DNA from: Nemertoderma westbladi
Lineage: Eukaryota > Xenacoelomorpha > Nemertodermatida > Nemertodermatidae
Direction: 5' to 3'
NCBI GenBank assembly: GCA_032718475.1
Contig: JAUCBJ010008427.1
Span: 93,275 to 157,274 of the forward strand
DNA: 64,000 nt
The translations under genes were made by a program, and so were the position numbers. Shown here piece by piece: positions 1-10,849 of the stretch (positions are counted from its first letter, which is position 1; the number at the start of each line of letters is the position of its first letter). Under the pieces are notes generated by a model, which saw only the letters and a program-made list of their open reading frames with translations, was not told the DNA's origin and made no database searches.

Positions 1-177
1 CACATTGTGTCAATTCTATATACCGGTAGGTACGGCATCGTATTAATGTGGTAGGCCTACAATCATACATAATTGAATATAGCCTAGTTTTCATTTAAAT
101 GGAGACAAGAAGAGAAGATTATATATGGCTCAATATGGCTCATTGGTCACCCTCTAGGAGATATCACAGGTTCCTCT
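1..177. other. No gene seen
   Basis: AT-rich sequence upstream of the first transposase-like relic. I see no open frame, structured RNA or repeat border that I can support here. Confidence 0.4.
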
Positions 178-2631
178 TTGCCAACTGTGGGAGTGATGAT
201 TAGAAACTTTTTGTTCCATCATACAAAAAATAAACAAACTATTCGTACAAGCGCTGATTTGGTATATGGACAAATTATTCCATTCTGGCGAAAGTCAGCT
301 ATTCCAACACAGACCAAGCATAAAATTATCCAAAAAAATGACAAATTATATTCGAAATATAGTGGGTTAGTTAAGCATAAAAAGAGAAGCAATGCAACTG
401 ATAAGATTAATCAGAACAACTTTGTTGAAATTCTTCAAATTGTTGAAATCGTTCTTCCGAGTTCAACTCGCGAAACTGTCCACAACCTCGCAACTTGTGA
501 CCGATATACCGCTTGCCTAAATGCTCGCAGTATTGGCAGCCGCTGAAGTCGGTACTGAGTTGTTGTCTCGTCTGTTTTGTCCCAATGGGCGCAGATACTC
601 TACTACCGTCCGAGAATTGTCGGGTTTCCGTCGGTGTGGCGTAAGTGGCCGTCTTAGTGGATGTTGTCTGGGGTTTTTGTCGGTTGGAGGATGGCAAGGT
701 GATCCCTTCTGCTACGATGTGCTGGTTAGTGTAGAACGTTTCTTGAAATTGTTGAAAAGCTTGAGAAATTATTTAATGTAAGCAGTGCTGATGCTGAAAA
801 GGATATAAATGAAGAGGACAGGAAGTTCCTACAGATGCAGAGAGAGCATGGTAAGGGTGCATTGGGGCCAGTTGACCGAAGCCTGTTTATCAAGCAGAAA
901 AAACAAAGGTGAGAGAAGTGAGAAACGGAAGAGATACGAAGAAACTCAAATAACAAGGTTAAACATAGAGGCTGATACAAATTCAAGCACTGACACTGAT
1001 ATAGATGGGTCACATTATTCGATTAATGAATCTGATTCAGAGTATATCCCACCTAAACATCTTATAAGTGAACCTTCACAACCAACTCCAAGAAGAATTT
1101 TATCTGGAAAAACTTGTAGCACACTCGACAGAATGAACACAAGCATGCGAAAGTCTGCTATGATTATGGCCTCAACACTAAATCAGGCTGGATGCTCAAC
1201 TTCTGGTGTGGTGCTATCCAAAAGCACAATTCATCGCCATAGACAACATGAATGCGTAATTGCCAGTGAGAGTATTAAAAATTCATTTCAGGCAACAAGA
1301 TCTGTTATCCACTTCGATGGAAAGCTGATGGATGATTTAGAACCAGGTAAGACCTTGGAATTGCAGTGGCAGCTACATCCATTGCAACAGGTAGTAAGAA
1401 GTTGAGTGGGTGTACCAAAGGTTTTTTCAGGGACGGGTTCTGCTGCAGCTAATGCCGTTAATTACTTGATGCATTCTTGGAACCTACATGATGAAATTGT
1501 AGGAATGTGCTTTGACACAACACAACATTAATACTGGGTGTGAAAAAGGTGCATGTACCTATATAGAGGAAGATTTAGACAAGCCTTTGCTTTGGCTTGC
1601 TTGTCGGCACCATACATATATTTGAAGTTTTACTGGGTGATGTATTTGCTTGGGACCATCATCAGGACCAGAAATTCAAATTTTTAAAAGATTTAAAGAG
1701 TGCTGGCCCCCATTGAATGTTGGTATTGCCTCCATGATCTTACCAATTGCTTATGTCACTGATGAATTAAAACAATTCATTGAATTTCAGCTTGGCCTGG
1801 AGTATCCTAGAGGAGATTATCTTGAACTGCTTCAGCTTTCTGCTATTATGATCGGCCTTAAAGTTAAACATGAAAAAATTAGATCTCTCAGAAAGCCTGG
1901 AGCATCCCACAGAGCCAGGTGGATGGCAAAGGCTATTTATGCTCTTAAGATACAGTTATGTTACAATAATGGCAACGAGTTAGTCCTTGGTCGACTTCAG
2001 CTCAACTACAAGGTATTCAACGATTTGACAGATTTGTGTTAACTGTCTATATTCAATCATGGTTTACTGCTGGGCTTATAACAGATGCTGCAGTCAATGA
2101 CATGTGCCTCATAAAAAGATTGAAAGACTATGATGATGTTGCTATTAAAGAAGTAGGCATTCGGATGATTAAACGTCATTCATGGTACCTTGCTCCACAA
2201 TTAGCAACATTGTGTTTGTTTTCTAACAAGGTGTCAATAGATGAGAAACAGATACTTGCTGAAACTTTTAAACCTGATGATGTTTCACAGTCTCAATACC
2301 ATCAATGTGATAATCAAAGTGCAATTTAATTGCCTGAAAGAGTAAAGTGACCTACCAATATCTAAAAGTTATTATGATATAATGAAAACGGATCACAACT
2401 TCATCAAGGAGCCTGCATGTAACTGGGATGGCCTAAAATCCTACCAAACCAAAGGAACTGGCAGGAAATCCCCCCTGCGTCAATGACTTGGCAGAGCAAT
2501 ATATCAAGATGATGTCTGATTACAACCACTCTTCTATCGATGAGACTCAAAAACAACTCCAACTTCAGATGGTCGAGGAACATCGTAAAAACTTTAGAAG
2601 CAGTAATCGGAAAGATCTAGCTAGATGCTAA
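178..2631 (+). pseudogene. Decayed DDE-type transposase-like gene
   Basis: Broken frames on one strand line up as one protein of a family I know from many invertebrate genomes as 'uncharacterized' transposase-like proteins. In order: an N-terminal block with FWRKSAIPTQTKHKII (about 260-330); NEEDRKFLQMQREHGKG (about 810-860); an FDTT block then a frameshift and NTGCEKGAC (about 1510-1560); LACRHH (about 1595), which resembles the C/DxxH signature of RNase-H-fold transposases; GPSSGPEIQIFKRF and RKPGASHRARWMAKAIYALKI (1650-2042); and a C-terminal block with MVEEHRKNF (about 2477-2630). Frame changes and stops near 1405, 1530, 1625 and 2042, plus an insertion at 449-745, show that it is dead. 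The family assignment is from memory of motif patterns. Which DNA-transposon superfamily it belongs to, or whether it is a domesticated relative, I cannot say. Confidence 0.7.
449..745 (-). mobile_element. Gag-like retroelement fragment with 12-bp target duplication
   Basis: A 297-bp block interrupts the transposase-like relic. It is flanked by the perfect direct repeat AAATTGTTGAAA at 437-448 and 746-757. Removing the block and one repeat makes the host relic read smoothly across the join. On the minus strand the block is open throughout and encodes a Ser/Thr/Gln-rich segment followed by a cysteine-histidine cluster (CQYC, then GH, then C) like a Gag zinc knuckle. Neither end shows poly(A), an LTR or an inverted repeat, so it looks like an internal piece of a retroelement transcript. 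The parent family is not identified. Confidence 0.6.
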
Positions 2632-2656
2632 ACTATTTCTTATTTCTATTCGGTTA

Positions 2657-3622
2657 CAGTCCCAATCCCAATAAGCATTAACTTGGTCGTTTTGGCGGCC
2701 AAAATGACCAAAATCGCCAAAAAAAATGTAGTGTTTTCCTACGGGCTACTTGGTCGTTTTGGCGAAGCGATTTAACTCGACTCAGCTAAGTCCCGACAGT
2801 CCGTCTCCTTGGCCCATTTGGTTGCTCTGACTGAATGTCGGCTCACTTTCATTTTTATTATTGACAGATTGTTAACTTACCCGGAGCTGAGTCGGGCCTT
2901 GCAGTTGTAGTAGAGAGGAGAGACCACGCACTGAGGCATTGATACAGCACAGGCTAATACGTAAAAAGGGAGTTAGTTGGATGCGGCTTTGTTAAAAGGA
3001 GGAGTATGTATAATAATCGGATTTTGTGTGTTATTATTAGATAATCACTTCCCACCTTTTCCTTTGTGTAGCTTTAGTTTAGAGTCATTATGAAATGGCA
3101 ACGTTCTGTATGAAGGCGTCCTAATTATAGTTCTATAATTAGTACCTGTGTCTGTTACAGGGCGAGAGGCGGCTATTAAATAGCAATAGCGACACTCTGT
3201 CTCGAACGAGTTCAGTATACTGATGAAATTCACATTAGGCAGCCCGGCCGATTTCTAGTCGCTGGGTCTGAATTCGAGGGCGATAGTAACTGAAAATATT
3301 ACAATATCAGGCTCTGGCTCTGTGCTAACAGAGTCGGCATATTTGTGTGATTTTATGATTATTTAATTATTATTTATCGAAACAGGGTTGGGGGGGGGGG
3401 GGGGGGGGGGCTGGACGCAAAACTCGCCTTGGCGAATTAATATCCCGCCTCAATATTAAATTCTCAATTTAGGGAAAGGAGCAGATTACAGTGGCACGTT
3501 ATTTTATCCAAAACAATATATTAAACAAAAATGAACAGGTTACAGTTTTATTTTTGAGAGTAATCAACTGTTATTTGCGTAAAATTTCCCCTGGAGAGGG
3601 ATGAATTTTGATTGCGTCCAGT

Positions 3623-3661
<39 letters not shown>

Positions 3662-4237
3662 CTGTATTTATGAGAGCCTGTATATTATAGCGTACTAAAC
3701 AGCTAGATAAAGAAAAATCTGTGTAAAGTACTTTTCTCAAATTTTAAATAAATTTTACGAATTAAATATATGAACTTGTTATTTTTATTACCAATCAAAA
3801 AGAATAAAAGTAAATAATAAATTAATTATTACGCTGCAAGTGCTAGCACACTGCTTATAACCTAAATGACACATGACAGGTAAAGGTAAAGGTGTGTTAA
3901 TTATTAGATTAGTAAAAAATATGTAGAAAATAATAAGTTAGGGCGCCTCACACTGCACTCTTACAGGCATGTTTACTACAGTGGCGAGTCCAGCCGTTAC
4001 TACACAGGAGCCTTTCTCTCTACCTGAAGGTAGAGAGAACTCTACCTCAGAACTCTACCTCAGTGCCAACGTGCTGGCGCTGGGCTATACTTACACTCAG
4101 CCTCTATTCACTTGCTGTGATTGACAAGCCTACATGCCTCAGGAGTTCCTTTCATGAATACCGCAGTTTGTATTTGGCCATTTTGGTTATTTTGGCCGCC
4201 ATAATGACCAAGTTAATGCTTATTGGGATTGGGACTG
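2657..4237. mobile_element. TA-flanked inverted-repeat transposon, copy 1
   Basis: The left end begins CAGTCCCAATCCCAATAAGC and the right end is its inverse, giving near-perfect terminal inverted repeats of at least 40 bp that also contain the GGTCGTTTTGGC motif. TA lies immediately outside each end (2655-2656 and 4238-4239), as expected for Tc1/mariner/pogo-type insertion. No transposase frame is visible, so it is non-autonomous. A second copy lies at 13027-24300, and comparing the two proves the empty site of the LTR element there. The interior carries a poly-G and a poly-C run flanking matching inverted segments. Confidence 0.85.
3390..3658. repeat. Poly-G / poly-C runs around an inverted segment
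   Basis: Twenty-one G at 3390-3410 are followed by CTGGACGCAAA. About 220 bp later TTGCGTCCAG precedes 35 C at 3624-3658. The arms are inverted copies, so the segment can fold back. The sister copy (about 23545-23780) has only short G and C tracts, so the runs expanded in this copy. Run lengths may be unreliable in the assembly. Confidence 0.7.
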
Positions 4238-4659
4238 TACATTTAGACCTACATTTATTGAAATTTACAGAGAAGCTGTAAATTTGCAGCGAAGCTTTTG
4301 AGACGGCTCATTAGTTGTAGCTAGTTGATTATTCGGAATTTAGCTAATATTTGAAAAAAAAAATTAAAAAGTGTAATATTTTTTGTTCATGACCTGCCCT
4401 GTGCATGTAAATGGTGTCTACCCCCACTAAACCGCTGATTGCGGTTCTAATGTTCCTAACAAGACCTTCATACGACTAGAAAAGTGGCAAAACAAAAAAA
4501 ACCACCCTTTCACGAATGACCGGCCCCTTTGGTAGACTAAGCAGACATAAACATGAGTTGGGGGACCTCTAAACTATCTTCAAAAGTGCTCAAATTTTGC
4601 ATGCCATGTTATTTTATGAAGGAGCAACACATTTTTGGGTGAGAGTGAAGAAATTCTAA
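4238..4659. other. No gene seen
   Basis: Sequence between the TA-flanked element and the end of the piggyBac relic. It is AT-rich with no supportable coding block. Confidence 0.4.
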
Positions 4660-7530
4660 ATTTTTGTTTTTTTGGGACAGTCTAGTAAGCGCCAGTGTCT
4701 TTAGGAATGAGCTGTGGGAATCCTCATATCCAACCTTATCTAGAAGGAGAAATCCGTTTAGAGCAGCGATGTCAATCATGTATTATATATATAAATATGA
4801 AAACAGGCCAACGATTGGTCTTTCGTTTGCACGTGAAGTGGCTAATCCTCTCCTCCATAATGTTGATGCCGTAATTAGTCATATTGTAATCTTCAACAAC
4901 CTTAGGTGTCTTCTTAGCATTATCATCAACCTCAAATCGATTATGGCTACTACTTAACAAATTTACTATCTTGTTTTTTTTGGCTTTGTAGGAGTACAAG
5001 AGTACGTTGTTGTAGGCGAGCATGCTAGAATTTAATTCACGACCTTTCAACTTAATGAGCTCAGCAGCAGTTTGCCTTCATAGTTCCAAGAAGCGTCATG
5101 TCTAGCTTCTTCAGACACTGTGCGAGCTCAAGCGAGGTGAAATAATTGTCTGTTGTGATGTTTCTGTCAGTGCCATGGTATGGGATGGTTACAACATCAC
5201 AACGTCAGTGGCTAAGCCCATCTGGAAGAAGCTTCACATAACCAGAAGATCTTAGTGCCGAATTTCTTTGGTTTTTGTACATTTATTATAGGAAGGGATC
5301 TAGGGGTCCTAACTGTTTTTTTTTTAATTTATTATTATGTGTAATAAATTGTTTATTTATCTATAAACATTAATATGTAATATTGGATGTAATATGAAAT
5401 ATTAATATATAATATATAAAACAAACATTGTCCCACCACCATCTGACGTAGCCTAGGTAACAAGTATAACAATAACAATATAGGCCTACATAAAAATACC
5501 AGTATATTACTAAAACTAGGCCTAAAAGAGTTGTGATGCGCAGTTCAAAACCTGGACATGCAGACAGGTGATTTAGTCGCCTATGGGTACGGCGACGTGT
5601 CGGTGTCCGAGTTGGCCATCTGTATCGGAGTCTCGCAGCGTACCGGTCGATTCTGTGCAGAACGCGCACCCCTCAGACACATTAAACCCGCGTAGAGGAG
5701 TGCGAAACTCAATTCACGGCGGATCCAACAAATATACTCGGAGTACGGAGAGTAATATCCCGAGTCGCTTCACGAATTGAGTCGTGGTTGGCGAGAAGCT
5801 GCCAAACACCGAGAATAGAATCGCCGCCTGTAGGACACGACATGGCGTGATTTACTGAAAATCGTGTCCCACAGGCGCACCGGGCCAGAAGAAGTCTCAG
5901 TTGCCAACCATAGCGCAGGCATAGAGCATCGCGGAACTCCTGCTTACCTAGGTGGGTGTTGTGGATCGTCACCGGGCAAGAGTTTAGCCAGGACGAAGCA
6001 CCCTTTTCGGATGTCAGCTCCCTCCCGTAGGTGTTGTTGGTCCCGATTGAGTCCTGAATGAACCTCCTCGACCTTCTTCTTCAGGTTGGCAGTTTCCTGG
6101 ATCCTTATAAGGTTAGTAGCCTCTTTTTGCAGTTCTGCTCTTTCGTTTACGTTACCCCCCATATTAAATGGTGCACATAACAATCTAGAATTGCTATATT
6201 GCTCCTCTAGGTCGGTCGGAAGCGGGATTGCTAAATCTCAAAGGCGCACCAGTAGTGAACAGAGTTCCCATTCCGCAGGAGTGATGGCAGGCTGCCCCAC
6301 TAACGATGCAAGACACTTCTCGGCAGCGGCCTCGAGATCTCCGAACCGATCCGTAGACTGCGGAATAACGCACGATATGTATCGCCAACGCGCCGACAAC
6401 CCAATCGCGAGGCCCGCGTATATGCAGTGCGGGTCAATGGCAGCGATTCCTTCGAGACGCTCCACCTGTCGGACAAACTCGGTAACCTTGGCATCGATGA
6501 ACTCCTGTCGGAACTCTTCAGTGCCAACAGCGGCACTAAGAAGTCGGCTCCCATGGACCTCAATTGTAAAGCAGGGCTCTGGGAATATGGACTCAGCTTC
6601 TCCGAGAAACTCTGGCTTTACGAGGAGGACACATTTCGTCGGAAAGTACCCGTATAAAGGACCCCGCGCAGCTACTACATCCCACCATTTCCAGAGCTCA
6701 GACAGCGTTCCAGCCGCTTTCCTGTCAGTCCTAACTGTTACTATCAATAATTAAAATTTGGTTTTTGTGGCATATAAGCCCTCCCTGGAACTCGACCTCT
6801 AAATCAAAGTAATTGCTCATCAACAGTAAGATAAGCTTCTGGGATGATATGTTTTTTCAGTTGATCTTGGAGCATTTCCCTAATCTCTCTAATGGCCGAA
6901 ATTTATCATTATCTGTGGATTTCCTCTGTGCTCGGGTAGATTTGTTATCGAAACGGAGGCACTCCAGAAACAGGTAGAATTTGCTTATAGCCATGGCTGC
7001 CTTAAAAAACAGTGGAATATGAATTGGGTGCCACAAATGTCTAACCATTTGGTGACAACTACGGTATACACCCGCCATGATCAGTATTCCTACACCAGCC
7101 TTCTTTTCACCAAATGAAAATTGTCTAAACTTGCGTGACTTTACCATGGCTAGTATCTTTCCCTTTTTATTTGTCTGTTGAAGAACAATGTATCAAATTT
7201 CCCTGGTCATGAATTGCATGAAACAATCAATTTCCGATTTCAGTTTGTTCAAAACAGTTGCTGAAAATCGAATGATAACTGCTTGTTGCTGTCGAACTGG
7301 AGCAGGCTCTATATCTGAATAAACTGTTCCATCCTTTGATCGATATGTGGCATCATCAACAGCCATTATGGTTTCATCAGAGGAGTGTGATCCATATCCC
7401 ATGTTGTAGGCTGTTAGTAGGTTGTCCCTTCCCCCAATTCCTCAGTAAGTTCATAGTCACTGTCACTCAAAAGAGTCACAGAATCATCATCAATGCTATT
7501 AGGGCCACCCTCAGCAAGAGCGAGTACTAA
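4660..7530 (-). pseudogene. piggyBac transposase relic split by a retroelement fragment
   Basis: Reading the minus strand from about 7530 down: an acidic SDSDYE-rich N terminus; YRSKDGTVYSDIEP (7193-7402); the core AGVYRSCHQMVRHLW and LECLRFDNKSTR (6857-7147); and TVDEQLL with the first catalytic Asp (about 6820). After the insertion at 5279-6756 come KKFGTKIFWLCEAS (about 5230-5270), RNITTDNYFTSLELA (about 5150), LLGTMKANCC (about 5090), then VEDYNMTNYGINIMEE and CKRKTNRWPV (4772-5050). These are the successive blocks of the DDE_Tnp_1_7 (PGBD) family. Joining the flanks across the insertion restores the expected MPQKP-KKFGTK passage in frame, so the gene was intact there when it was hit. Stops and frameshifts elsewhere mark it as dead. 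No TTAA-flanked ends were located. Confidence 0.88.
5279..6756 (-). mobile_element. Reverse-transcriptase retroelement fragment with 12-bp target duplication
   Basis: A 1,478-bp insert flanked by TTTGGTTTTTGT at 5267-5278 and 6757-6768. On the minus strand it encodes the part of a reverse transcriptase just after the active site (KAAGTLSELWKWWD, GYFPTKCVLLVKPEF, GLAIGLSARWRYISCVIP), and after frameshifts EKGASSWLNSCPV, EFRDALCLRYGW and FSVNHAMSCPTGG. I recognise this order from a retrotransposon family common in cnidarians and other aquatic invertebrates, but cannot name its clade. The catalytic YADD is lost at the 5' border. There is no poly(A) at the 3' border. A shared CCTAACTG tract lies close to both ends. 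Confidence 0.8.
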
Positions 7531-7879
7531 ATGATAAAATATAATCTTCACAAAATTAAAATCATTGGAAACAAAGAAAAATATAATACAGAGTACGAGT
7601 AAGCCTATTACCTGATACTCTGTTTTATAACAGAAATGTTTCCAAATATATATCACCTTAGTGTGACTCAACATAGTTATGCTCCTGTAGAGTAATTCAA
7701 TTGGCTACACAACACAGCTCAGACAACAGCAAGAAAGAGCTGCCCAGCTACCAGCTATCCCACCATATATGGTAAAGTTTAGTGTAAAACACATATATAT
7801 CTTTATACTTATATCTTTAATTTGTGTTGTCAATAGCCTTTTGCCCCAGCCAACCAGCCAGCTAGCCTAGACTGCTGCC

Positions 7880-8735
7880 TAGGCTACTGCAAAGAGCATT
7901 AATACCAATCGTGCCAGTGGAGTAGATGGCGTTCCCCCTGAGGTCTTTAAAATACCTGAGTGTTTAAAGCTCATTTATCCCATCATAGTAGACATGTACT
8001 GAACAACAAGAGTCCCACAAGAAATGAAAACGAATAAGTTGGTGCATAATAAACAATATAAATAAAAATAAAAAACTGGCATCTGGCTGTTATCTTTGTT
8101 GACTTCTTCAAGGCCTTTGATTCAGTCTCCCGCTCACGTATGGTCAGCATACTTTCATTATATGGGATTCCTGATGAAATTATTGCAGCAATCAGATCAG
8201 TATACGATGGTTCGACAACATTTGTGTCTACTGTTGATGGTTACACAGAACCATTTGAAGTGTTATGGGGCATCCTCCAGGGAGACACACTTGCACCATT
8301 CTTGTTAATAATTGTGGTTGACTATGTTCTACGCATGTCCTTAGATCATCATACTGATGATGGGGTGATGAAAACTCCACGCCAAGGGAAAGGCATTGGC
8401 AGCCTTGAATAGGCTTTCCAGGATTTGGAAGTCACCGAGAATTAATCGGAAACTTAAGGTCCGATTATTTAGAGCAGCAGTAGTTCCAATACTCCTCTAT
8501 GGGAGTCCATGCTGGGCTCTAACTGCTGAGGACACCAAATCTCTGGATGGCACATTCACAAAAATGCTACGCCGGGTTCATTGTGTCAAGTACAATGCAC
8601 ACATCTCCAACCAGACACTATATAACATTGGAGGTGTCTCATTGGTTCCCCCAAGCTTGACACTAAGTAATTTTGTCGACAAGCCGGCACAGCATTCTTA
8701 AAAATGCAGCTGCAATGCAGAATACCGATACTAGT
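7880..8735 (+). mobile_element. Internally deleted LINE copy
   Basis: Colinear with the longer LINE at 8770-12426 but with deletions. It matches from the stretch equivalent to 10855 (ACCAATCGTGCCAGTGG) and loses the part between the motif near 8045 and GGCATCTGGCTGTTAT (8080). It then encodes VDFFKAFDSVSRS and the GIPDEIIAAI block, loses the FADD-containing segment at about 8385, and ends with the LYGSPCWALT C-terminal region. The 3' end GCTGCAATGCAG is followed by a (TAG)n run. It has no intact frame. Confidence 0.82.
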
Positions 8736-8752
8736 AGTAGTAGTAGTAGTAG
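8732..8752. repeat. (TAG)7 microsatellite at a LINE 3' end
   Basis: Seven TAG units directly follow the end of the deleted LINE copy. The longer copy ends in a single CCTAGTACG, suggesting that the LINE tail is a short TAG-like repeat that expanded here. Confidence 0.75.
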
Positions 8753-9526
8753 CTAGCCTAGAGTACATGAAATCTGGTCATGTCAGGTGAGGTATTCTAG
8801 GTCATTGATCAAGAAAACTTGCCACCTCCATGCAGCATAAAGGAGGTGCCACCTGTAGCTGCATAGACCCTCTTACTAGGGCAAATCTGGTCCTTTAACT
8901 AGGACCCCCTTCGTTCTGGGATAAGGACGCCCTTGGTCCTGGATTAAGGACCCATATACTTGACTGCAGGGGTATATGGCCTGGCCAGGCAGATGGTGAT
9001 CTACCAATGGCTGGTCAGGAGTAGAGTGTTGTCATGTCCACTCTGAGTGCACTTCACTGCGACCTGCACCTGGCAGCAGGGGTACAGGGCATGACCCAGC
9101 AGATGAGCTGCACAGCCAATGGTGGGTCATGTGCGCCAGAGTAGATATGGGTGGGCCTCATATCTGACTCCACTGCGACACCCACCCTGTGGAATGGCAA
9201 ACCAGGGTGTGGTATTTACCCCGAAAGCTGACTCGGCAAAAAAGCACCCCCCAACCCCCACTATGGATTACATTAGTAATGCGGAGGTCCAGCCACTAGA
9301 GGCCAGTGGAATAACTGGACACAATCGGCCTCACAGGCGTCAGTTATCTCCTGACCAGCTGCCTGTCTCACCCCCTACTGGCGAGAGAGCGGCAAACAAT
9401 TCTTTGAGTCCCTTTCCTGATGACCTTTCTGGCCCAAACCCTGGGTCACCAGGGAGGCCAGATTGTGAGGAGGAGAGGGATTCTGGAGTTGGAGGCTACT
9501 CTCATGTTCCACCCCGACCAACAAAT

Positions 9527-10569
9527 CCATTGGTGAATCTGAGGCAAGTCACTAGACTAGCCTCAGTAAACACCCTAACACTCTGGTCCCCAATGCGACA
9601 AGGTGAGCTGACTGCCTTGGCAGATAAGCTTTCTCTTAGTGCAGTGGGTGTTCAAGAGCACCGAATGCAGACTGGACAGACTGATGGGGTTCTGATTAAG
9701 GACATGGGGGCGGTTGGTGAGTCGCCCTCGCTTCAGCAGATGATAGTGGCAATGGTGGAATTGGTCTATTGATGAATCCAACTGCACATGCCGCACTGGA
9801 CAAAATAGACCAAATCTCTAACCACATCATCCGTTGCCACTTCTCATGTTCTGGAAGACTGGCTAAGAAGTTTCCTAAGGTGGTTCTGATTGTGTGCTAC
9901 TCTCCAACTAGTGTTGCCCCTGTAGAGGAGGTGGAAAATTTCTACCAGAATCTACAAGCAGCTACTGATGGAGTGGATCAGCATGCATTCTTAACATTCC
10001 TGGGAGACTTTAATGCAAGTCTGCATCAATCACCTACATCGCCCTGGGTCTGTAGCAATAGTGTTAACCGAAATTCCATCCATCTTCAGGATTTTATCTC
10101 TGGAAATGGATTGTTTTCGGCTGGAACCCAGTTCCAGAAGCGAACTGGAAAGCTATGGACTCATAGTGGAACCAGTGGTCACAAGTCCCAGATAGACCAT
10201 ATCCTGTTTCGTAGGAAATACAGGAGTTCTATACAAGACTGTAATGCATTTACACTACGACCCTTCTCCAGTGATCACCGCCTTATTGTGGCCAAGGTAA
10301 GACTTAGTCTGTGTGCTAGCAGAACAACGAAATCTGCCTTGCCGCGGCATGACTGGTCCTCTATGTTGCAACAGCCAAGTGTGAGATCCAGCTTCACACT
10401 ACAGCTGAGCAACAGGTATGAGGTTCTTGCCTCTGAGGCGGCAGATCACTGTGAGGGCTATACTGCCTTCACAGAGGCAGTTAAGTTAGCAGCTGCAGAA
10501 ACAGTTCCTGTATACCCTCGAAACAGGAAACGGGCCCCCTGGACTGACAACAAAATTCAGAAGTGCTGA
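9527..10569 (+). pseudogene. LINE endonuclease (EEP) domain, frameshifted
   Basis: The first part (to 9772) carries the start of the domain, with SVNTLTLWSP and LSAVGVQEHRMQ. After a frameshift, 9769-10569 continues with VVLIVCYSPTS, LTFLGDFNAS, SQIDHILF and FSSDHRLIVAKV. These correspond to the conserved strands and the catalytic Asp/Asn and Ser-Asp-His motifs of exonuclease-endonuclease-phosphatase domains that nick target DNA for LINE insertion. The upstream 9119-9520 is an open Pro-rich stretch that could be the protein's N terminus. A stop at 10567-10569 ends the frame before the reverse transcriptase. Confidence 0.8.
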
Positions 10570-10849
10570 AATTACCTCTACAAGGCGCAGAAAGAGTCCC
10601 GACTCAAACAGACTACATCGGCCAAGACTGCAGTTAAGGCTGCATCTAGGTCCCTGAACAGGCAGTACTCTGTTAAGCCAACCAACCACCAAGGTTAAGG
10701 CTGAATCACCAGCCGATTACCTCAATGGTTGGAAGGCCCACTTTGAAAAGCTCCCCAATAATGACACGGTATTGCCTGATAACTTTATAGAAGTAAAAGT
10801 GTCTGAGTCTGTACTCCCAGATATTCCCATTGGTGATATCTCCTTTGCA

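Noticed and set aside
5370-5669. 99-codon minus-strand frame with hydrophobic C terminus
   Set aside because: It lies in the decayed tail of the retroelement fragment and continues into AT-rich DNA. No match to the family's expected C terminus could be shown.
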